Source: RBG-16-66-20 sp035517595 (GTDB taxonomy: Bacteria; Pseudomonadota; Gammaproteobacteria; Burkholderiales; SG8-39). From it: a DNA stretch of 9,519 nucleotides. Location of the stretch: positions 1 to 9,519 of the forward strand of contig DATIYN010000205.1 of NCBI GenBank assembly GCA_035517595.1, read 5' to 3'. The notes under the pieces are model-generated. The model did not search any database. It saw only the letters and a program-made list of their open reading frames with translations, and had not been told where the DNA came from. Shown piece by piece: positions 6,516 to 9,519 of the stretch. Both the position numbers and the translations under genes were made by a program. Within the stretch, counting starts at the first letter, position 1, and the number at the start of each line of letters is the position of its first letter.

Positions 6516-7463
6516 TCAATTCTTCCAGGCCTTCTGCAGCGCCGCGGCGCAGTCGGCAAGCGCCGCGTTCGCGGTGTCGAGCACGCGGCCCATGGTGATG
6601 AAGCCGTGCACCATGTCCGGGTAGTTCCGGTACTCCACGCGCACGCCCTCCTGCTGCATGCGCTCGGCGTACTCCTTGCCCTCGTCGACGAGCGGATCGA
6701 AGCCCGCGGTCATCACGAACGCCGGCGGCAGCCCTTTCAAGCTCTTGGCGAGCAGCGGCGAGGCGCGCCAGTCGCGCCAGTCCTTTTCGCGCGGCAGGTA
6801 GTGGCCGCGGAAGTAGTGCATGCTCTTCTCGGTGAGCAGGTAGCCCTCGCCGTTGCGCTTGACCGACGCGTGCCGCATTCGCTGGTCCACGCCGGGGTAA
6901 ATGAGCAACTGGAACGCGATCGCCGGCGCGCCCGCGTCCCGGGCCAGGAGAGCGACCACGGTGGCGAGATTCCCGCCCGCGCTGTCGCCGCCGACGGCGA
7001 TTTGTTTCGAATTTATCTTCAAAGAACCTGAATTCGAACCAACAAAGGCAAGAGCGGCAAAACAGTCGTCCACCGCGGCCGGGAACGGCGACTCGGGCGC
7101 CTTGCGGTATTCGACGGAAAAGACCGCGCAGCGCGCGCCGTTGCACAGCGTCCGGCACACGACGTCGTGGGTGTCCAGGTCGCCGATCACCCAGCCGCCG
7201 CCGTGGTAGTAGACGAGCGCGGGCAGCACCTCGTCCTTGCCCGCGCCCTTGGGCCGGTAGGCGCGCACCGGCACGGGCCCCGCCTTGCCCGGCGCCATGA
7301 GGAGCTGCACCGACTCGACGGCCGGCGGATCGGGCGTCAGCGCGCCGCGCGTATCGCGGTACAGGCGCCGCGCCACCGCGGCCGGAACTTCGTAGTAGGG
7401 CGGCAGCGGCGACTTGGCGACGCGCTCGAGAATCGCGGCCACCTGCGGGTGCACTGCGCTCAT
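6516..7463 (-). CDS. Alpha/beta hydrolase, hormone-sensitive lipase (HSL) family esterase
   Basis: Predicted cytoplasmic carboxylesterase of 315 residues acting on an unknown ester or acyl substrate. It has the family's oxyanion-hole motif HGGG at 87-90 (YYHGGGWVIGDLDTHD), nucleophile Ser161 in GDSAGG (159-164), acid Asp256 in AGFDPLVDEG, and His286 in MVHGFITMG, so the catalytic triad is complete. EYRKAPESPFPAAVDD (118-133) is also characteristic of the family. There is no signal peptide. The ATG at 7463 overlaps the NIPSNAP stop as ATGA (4 bases), which fixes the start and implies coupling; the in-frame extension further upstream is the NIPSNAP gene in another frame. The stop is 29 bases before the ThDP enzyme start. 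Codons for about residues 134-154 are AT-rich and hold a 33-base inverted-repeat structure, but spacing between the AAL and IAVGGDSAGG landmarks appears to match the family, so no insertion is implied. Confidence 0.92.
   Translation of the reverse strand: MSAVHPQVAAILERVAKSPLPPYYEVPAAVARRLYRDTRGALTPDPPAVESVQLLMAPGKAGPVPVRAYRPKGAGKDEVLPALVYYHGGGWVIGDLDTHDVVCRTLCNGARCAVFSVEYRKAPESPFPAAVDDCFAALAFVGSNSGSLKINSKQIAVGGDSAGGNLATVVALLARDAGAPAIAFQLLIYPGVDQRMRHASVKRNGEGYLLTEKSMHYFRGHYLPREKDWRDWRASPLLAKSLKGLPPAFVMTAGFDPLVDEGKEYAERMQQEGVRVEYRNYPDMVHGFITMGRVLDTANAALADCAAALQKAWKN
7001..7065. repeat. Low-GC island with an inverted repeat inside the hydrolase gene
   Basis: By hand count 25 of 65 bases are G or C, the most AT-rich stretch in the window. 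TTCGAATT at 7006-7013 and AATTCGAA at 7031-7038 form a perfect 8-bp inverted repeat around a 17-base loop; in RNA from the plus strand a G-U pair and one more A-U pair extend the stem to 10. The island codes in frame for hydrophilic residues just before the nucleophile elbow of the esterase. Confidence 0.5.
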
Positions 7464-7801
7464 CGGACCGCCGCGAGCATCTTCTTCAGCCGCTCCACGA
7501 AGAACGGCGCGCACTTCATGACGCGCGCCTCCTGCGCGACCATGTACGGCCGGTTCTTCGCCAGGTACACCGCCCAGTCCGGGTCGGCCTGCATCGCCGC
7601 GCGGCACTTGTCGCGCTGGTTGAGGTCGTCGTAGGCCCAGAGGTGGATCACCTTGTTGAGCTCGCCCACCTCCGTGACGTAGTAGCCGACCATGTGCGGC
7701 AGGTGCCTGAGCTGCACCTTCATGCCGAATTCCTCGTAGTTCTTGAAGTACTGCGCCGCGGTGCCGACCTGCAGCGTGTACATGCGCTCTTCGACGACCA
7801 T
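7460..7801 (-). CDS. NIPSNAP-domain protein, first gene of operon B
   Basis: Small cytoplasmic protein of 113 residues, one NIPSNAP unit of the dimeric alpha/beta-barrel (ferredoxin-like) superfamily. The family hallmarks are RMYTLQVGTAAQYFKNYEE (6-24), then HLPHMVGYYVTEVGELNKVI (33-52) and HLWAYDDLNQRD (53-64), with DPDWAVYL at 73-80. NIPSNAP proteins have no single agreed activity; bacterial members often sit beside catabolic enzymes. The ATG at 7801 has the best ribosome site in the window (GGGAGGAG, 7815-7808, 6 bases before the ATG). A much longer open frame continues upstream across the divergent genes but has no start signal and only reflects GC-rich antisense reading. The stop overlaps the hydrolase start by 4 bases. 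Transcription probably starts from the TATAAT at 7835-7830. Confidence 0.9.
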   Translation of the reverse strand: MVVEERMYTLQVGTAAQYFKNYEEFGMKVQLRHLPHMVGYYVTEVGELNKVIHLWAYDDLNQRDKCRAAMQADPDWAVYLAKNRPYMVAQEARVMKCAPFFVERLKKMLAAVR

Positions 7802-7807
7802 CGTTCG

Positions 7808-7815
7808 CTCCTCCC
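7808..7815 (-). promoter_or_regulatory. Strong Shine-Dalgarno site of operon B
   Basis: GGGAGGAG on the minus strand lies 6 bases before the NIPSNAP ATG. It decides that start over upstream in-frame possibilities, and is unusual here because the neighbouring first genes lack such a site. Confidence 0.8.
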
Positions 7816-7829
7816 GGGGTGACGCTTCG

Positions 7830-7860
7830 ATTATAGTAGTCGCATGGCGGAGGACATCAA
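7830..7860 (-). promoter_or_regulatory. Probable sigma-70 promoter of operon B
   Basis: A perfect -10 hexamer TATAAT is at 7835-7830 on the minus strand. The best -35 candidates are TTGATG at 7860-7855 (4 of 6 matches, 19-base spacer) or GATGTC at 7858-7853 (17-base spacer). Transcription would start near 7823, giving a leader of about 22 bases that contains the ribosome site. The -35 lies inside the first codons of the divergent CoA-binding gene. Confidence 0.55.
7832..7837 (+). promoter_or_regulatory. Probable -10 element (TATAGT) of the CoA-binding gene, leaderless type
   Basis: TATAGT matches TATAAT at 5 of 6 positions and ends 6 bases before the ATG at 7844, so RNA would start at about the start codon. 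It overlaps the minus-strand TATAAT almost completely. No Shine-Dalgarno precedes the ATG and the -35 region (around 7809-7814) is poor. Confidence 0.4.
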
Positions 7861-8317
7861 TGCGCTGCGCCGCATATTGAAAGAGAGCCGCGTGCTCGCG
7901 GTGGTGGGGCTCTCCGCGCAATGGCACCGGCCGAGCTATTTCGCGGCGAAGTACATGCTCGAGCACGGCTACCGCGTGATCCCGGTGAACCCCCAGTATC
8001 CGGAGGTCCTCGGCCAGAAGTGCTACGCGAGCCTGCGCGAGATCCCGGAGAAGGTGGACCTCGTGGATGTGTTCCGCAAGACCGCGGACGTGCTGCCGGT
8101 CGCGCGCGACGCCGTCGCGATCGGCGCCAGGGTGTTCTGGCAGCAGCTCGGCGTGAAGAACGAGGAGGCGGACGCGCTCGCACGCGCCGGGGGGCTCGAC
8201 ACCGTCATGGACCGCTGCGTGAAGATCGAGCACGCGCGCCTGTTCGGCGGCCTCAACTGGGTGGGGGTCAACACCCGGGTAATCTCGGCGAAAAGGCCGC
8301 GCTGGCTGGCCTATTAG
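7844..8317 (+). CDS. CoA-binding protein, YccU type
   Basis: Cytoplasmic protein of 157 residues with a single CoA-binding (CoA_binding_2, Rossmann-type) domain, like the E. coli YccU family; the nucleotide-binding fold resembles the CoA-binding part of succinyl-CoA synthetase, but no enzyme activity is established. Motifs in order: VVGLS at 20-24, RPSYFAAKYMLEHGYRVIPV at 29-48 followed by NP, LGQKCYASLREIPEKVDLVD at 56-75, VFWQQLGV at 97-104 and VMDRC at 121-125. A C-terminal tail FGGLNWVGVNTRVISAKR (134-151) is common in proteobacterial homologues. The ATG at 7844 lacks a Shine-Dalgarno and follows a -10-like TATAGT, so the message may be leaderless. It diverges from operon B across only 42 bases, so the two probably share regulation. 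The following AraC gene is 66 bases away in the same direction. Confidence 0.9.
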   Translation: MAEDINALRRILKESRVLAVVGLSAQWHRPSYFAAKYMLEHGYRVIPVNPQYPEVLGQKCYASLREIPEKVDLVDVFRKTADVLPVARDAVAIGARVFWQQLGVKNEEADALARAGGLDTVMDRCVKIEHARLFGGLNWVGVNTRVISAKRPRWLAY

Positions 8318-8349
8318 CAGCCCTTCTCGCGGCCGGCCGGAGCCCTCTA

Positions 8350-8359
8350 GGCAATTGCC
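8350..8359. promoter_or_regulatory. Palindrome upstream of the AraC-family gene, possible operator
   Basis: GGCAATTGCC is a perfect 10-bp palindrome, 24 bases before the AraC-family start, in the only non-coding stretch between the two genes. Its position suits a repressor or autoregulation site, but no second copy is seen and a 10-bp palindrome can arise by chance. Confidence 0.2.
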
Positions 8360-8383
8360 CCTTCTGCCGCTAAGCTGTTTCGC

Positions 8384-9250
8384 ATGACTCGTCCCATCCG
8401 CGTCTTCGATGGCAGTTTCGGCCGCCTGCAGCTCATCGAGGCGGTCGCGGGCGGCCCCGCGCAGACGAGCCCCGTCCCGCAGATCGTGGTCAAGCAGGAC
8501 GGCGCCGACCTCGACCTGCGGGTGGACGGCGAGGTGCTGCGCCTGACGCGCGGCAGCCTGATCTTCCTGAGTGCCGGCGCTTCCAGCGAGGCGGTGTTCG
8601 CCGGGAGCTCGGAAACGGCGCAGCTGCTGTGCTTCCAGGCCTCGGCCGACTGGCTGCGCGCGAGCTTCCCAGCGGTGTTCGACGCGGGCAGCCGCGCCTT
8701 CGGCACGGCGAACGAGGCGATCACTGCGCGCATCCGCCAGCTCGCCGACACGCTGGCGGTGGAAGTGCTCAACGACCAGTTCCTCTCGCACGAGCGCCTG
8801 GAATTCATGCTGCAGGAGCTCATGCTGTCGATCGTCGAGACCTACCTCGCGCGCCGCCAGTCCGGCGCGCGCCTGTGGCGCGGCTCGCCGTTCGCCGACA
8901 ACCGCATCCGCAAGGCGCTGGCGCTGCTGCGCGCGCACCCGAACAAGGAGCTCAACATGAACGACCTGGCCAACCAGGTCGGGCTGTCGCGCTCGCGCTT
9001 CTACGACCTGTTCCAGACCAGCACCGGGCGCTCGCCGCGCTCCTACCTCGACCTGCTGTGCGTCGAGACGGCGATCGCCAAGCTCTCCTCGGGCAGCGCC
9101 AAGATCGCCGAGGTCTCGGCCGAGCTGGGCTTCTCGGCGCAGTCCAACTTCACGCGCTTCTTCCAGCAGCAGGTGGGCATCCCGCCCTCCGAATACCGGC
9201 GCGCCGCCGGCAAGCCGAACACGGACCGCGAGGAAGACCCGCAGGGCTAG
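8384..9250 (+). CDS. AraC-family transcriptional regulator
   Basis: DNA-binding regulator of 288 residues. The N-terminal part (about 1-105) is a cupin-like sensory domain typical of AraC proteins, with strands around VVKQDGADLDLRVDGEVLRL and a RGSLIFLSAG segment (56-65). A helical linker follows (about 107-160). The C-terminal AraC domain has both helix-turn-helix units: NDLANQVGLSRSRFYDLFQT (193-212) and KIAEVSAELGFSAQSNFTRF (240-259), ending in QQVGIPPSEYRR, which matches the family's closing signature. Effector and targets are unknown; plausible targets are operon B, the CoA-binding gene or the ATP-grasp gene next door. The ATG at 8384 begins a well-formed N-terminus and has no clear Shine-Dalgarno; TAAGCT at 8371-8376 is at most a poor -10. 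The stop is 20 bases before a sigma-54 promoter. Confidence 0.92.
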   Translation: MTRPIRVFDGSFGRLQLIEAVAGGPAQTSPVPQIVVKQDGADLDLRVDGEVLRLTRGSLIFLSAGASSEAVFAGSSETAQLLCFQASADWLRASFPAVFDAGSRAFGTANEAITARIRQLADTLAVEVLNDQFLSHERLEFMLQELMLSIVETYLARRQSGARLWRGSPFADNRIRKALALLRAHPNKELNMNDLANQVGLSRSRFYDLFQTSTGRSPRSYLDLLCVETAIAKLSSGSAKIAEVSAELGFSAQSNFTRFFQQQVGIPPSEYRRAAGKPNTDREEDPQG

Positions 9251-9269
9251 TCGCATCGTGGTGTAGCTT

Positions 9270-9286
9270 CTGGCACGGGGCTTGCT
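9270..9286 (+). promoter_or_regulatory. Sigma-54 (RpoN) -24/-12 promoter of the ATP-grasp gene
   Basis: CTGGCACGGGGCTTGCT fits the sigma-54 consensus YTGGCACGNNNNTTGCW at every fixed position, with GG at 9272-9273 and GC at 9284-9285 correctly spaced. Transcription would start near 9296-9298, leaving a leader of about 14 bases to the ATG at 9311. Sigma-54 promoters need an enhancer-binding activator such as NtrC; no full NtrC-type palindrome is visible just upstream, so any enhancer site would lie inside the AraC gene or use another activator. Confidence 0.78.
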
Positions 9287-9310
9287 CGCAGCAGACCAGT
9301 GAGCTCGAGC

Positions 9311-9519
9311 ATGGAACGCCGCCATTACGACGAAATGCGCACGGCCGAGGGCCAGGTGCGCGCGCATTTCGGTCCGATCGCCGAATGGCTGGCGCAGACA
9401 CCGGCCAAGCGCGTGGCCGAGAAGCGCCGCGAAGCCGACCTGCTGTTCCACCGCGTCGGCATCACCTTCGCGGTTTACGGCGAGGCGCACGGTGCCAAGG
9501 ACGGCGCGGAGCGCCTGAT
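9311..9519 (+). CDS. Circularly permuted ATP-grasp protein (DUF404/CP_ATPgrasp type), 3' end cut off
   Basis: Only the first 69 codons are in the window and the frame is open to the edge. The N-terminus has RHYDEMRTAEGQVRAHF (4-20), then AEWLAQTPAKRVAEKRREAD (24-43) and LLFHRVGITFAVYGE (44-58) followed by ERL (67-69). The FHRVGITFAVYG block is characteristic of circularly permuted ATP-grasp proteins, which comparative genomics groups with an alpha-E domain protein and a transglutaminase-like protein as a predicted amidoligase/peptide-forming system. The stretch HGAKDGA (60-66) seems slightly longer than the usual loop before ERLIPFD. The ATG at 9311 lies about 14 bases after the predicted sigma-54 start site, with only a weak GAG ribosome site. 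Family assignment is by recognition of the N-terminal block; the activity of these proteins is not established, and the partner genes, if present, lie outside the window. Confidence 0.8.
   Translation, partial: MERRHYDEMRTAEGQVRAHFGPIAEWLAQTPAKRVAEKRREADLLFHRVGITFAVYGEAHGAKDGAERL

Noticed and set aside
7030..7040. Minus-strand GGTTCGAATTC resembling a tRNA T-loop, possibly a tRNA fragment or attachment site
   Set aside because: No acceptor stem, CCA end or other tRNA arm surrounds it, and it is in frame within an intact esterase gene.
9253..9267. Partial NtrC-like half-site (TGGTGTA) just before the sigma-54 promoter
   Set aside because: The opposing half-site is absent and it is only a few bases from the -24 element, too close for a normal enhancer site.
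7460..9490. Minus-strand open frame of 676 codons running antisense to the AraC-family and CoA-binding genes into the NIPSNAP gene
   Set aside because: Only the last 113 codons look like a protein family and they have their own strong ribosome site and promoter. The rest is low-complexity Arg/Ala-rich antisense reading, as expected in GC-rich DNA.

Overview
This is a high-GC window with the strong G/C third-position codon bias of a Betaproteobacterium (Burkholderiales-like; inferred from gene content and protein style, not from a marker gene). It holds ten complete genes and two cut by the window edges. I see no tRNA, rRNA, CRISPR array, insertion sequence or phage gene. It reads as chromosomal backbone with several tight operons.

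Left, plus strand (1-2304): the end of a glutamate/aspartate-type ABC transporter (GltK-like permease, then GltL-like ATPase), followed 7 bases later by a 3-hydroxyisobutyrate dehydrogenase / tartronate semialdehyde reductase family oxidoreductase. The three are probably one transcript pairing amino-acid uptake with a small-acid reductase.

Minus-strand operon A (4303 down to 2345): an ECF sigma factor, a single-pass membrane protein in the anti-sigma position, and a class I SAM methyltransferase. The genes overlap by 8 and 4 bases, so all three look translationally coupled. A small lipoprotein gene (4440-4775) diverges from this operon and has an RcsF/YbjQ-like look.

Minus-strand operon B (7801 down to 4810): a NIPSNAP-domain protein, a hormone-sensitive-lipase-type alpha/beta hydrolase (4-base overlap), and a thiamine-diphosphate enzyme of the acetolactate synthase superfamily. 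It looks like a small catabolic or detoxifying module whose substrate cannot be read from sequence. Two short low-GC islands with shifted codon use, each holding an 8-bp inverted repeat, lie inside two of its genes. A 9-bp inverted repeat separates it from the convergent lipoprotein gene.

Right, plus strand (7844-9519): a YccU-type CoA-binding protein, an AraC-family regulator, and the start of a circularly permuted ATP-grasp protein. Just upstream of the last gene is a full-consensus sigma-54 (-24/-12) promoter, the strongest regulatory signal here. Several gene starts lack a Shine-Dalgarno sequence and instead have a -10-like hexamer 6-8 bases before the ATG, suggesting leaderless transcripts. 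Most of the window is ordinary. The least explained parts are operon B, the sigma/methyltransferase coupling and the sigma-54 promoter.
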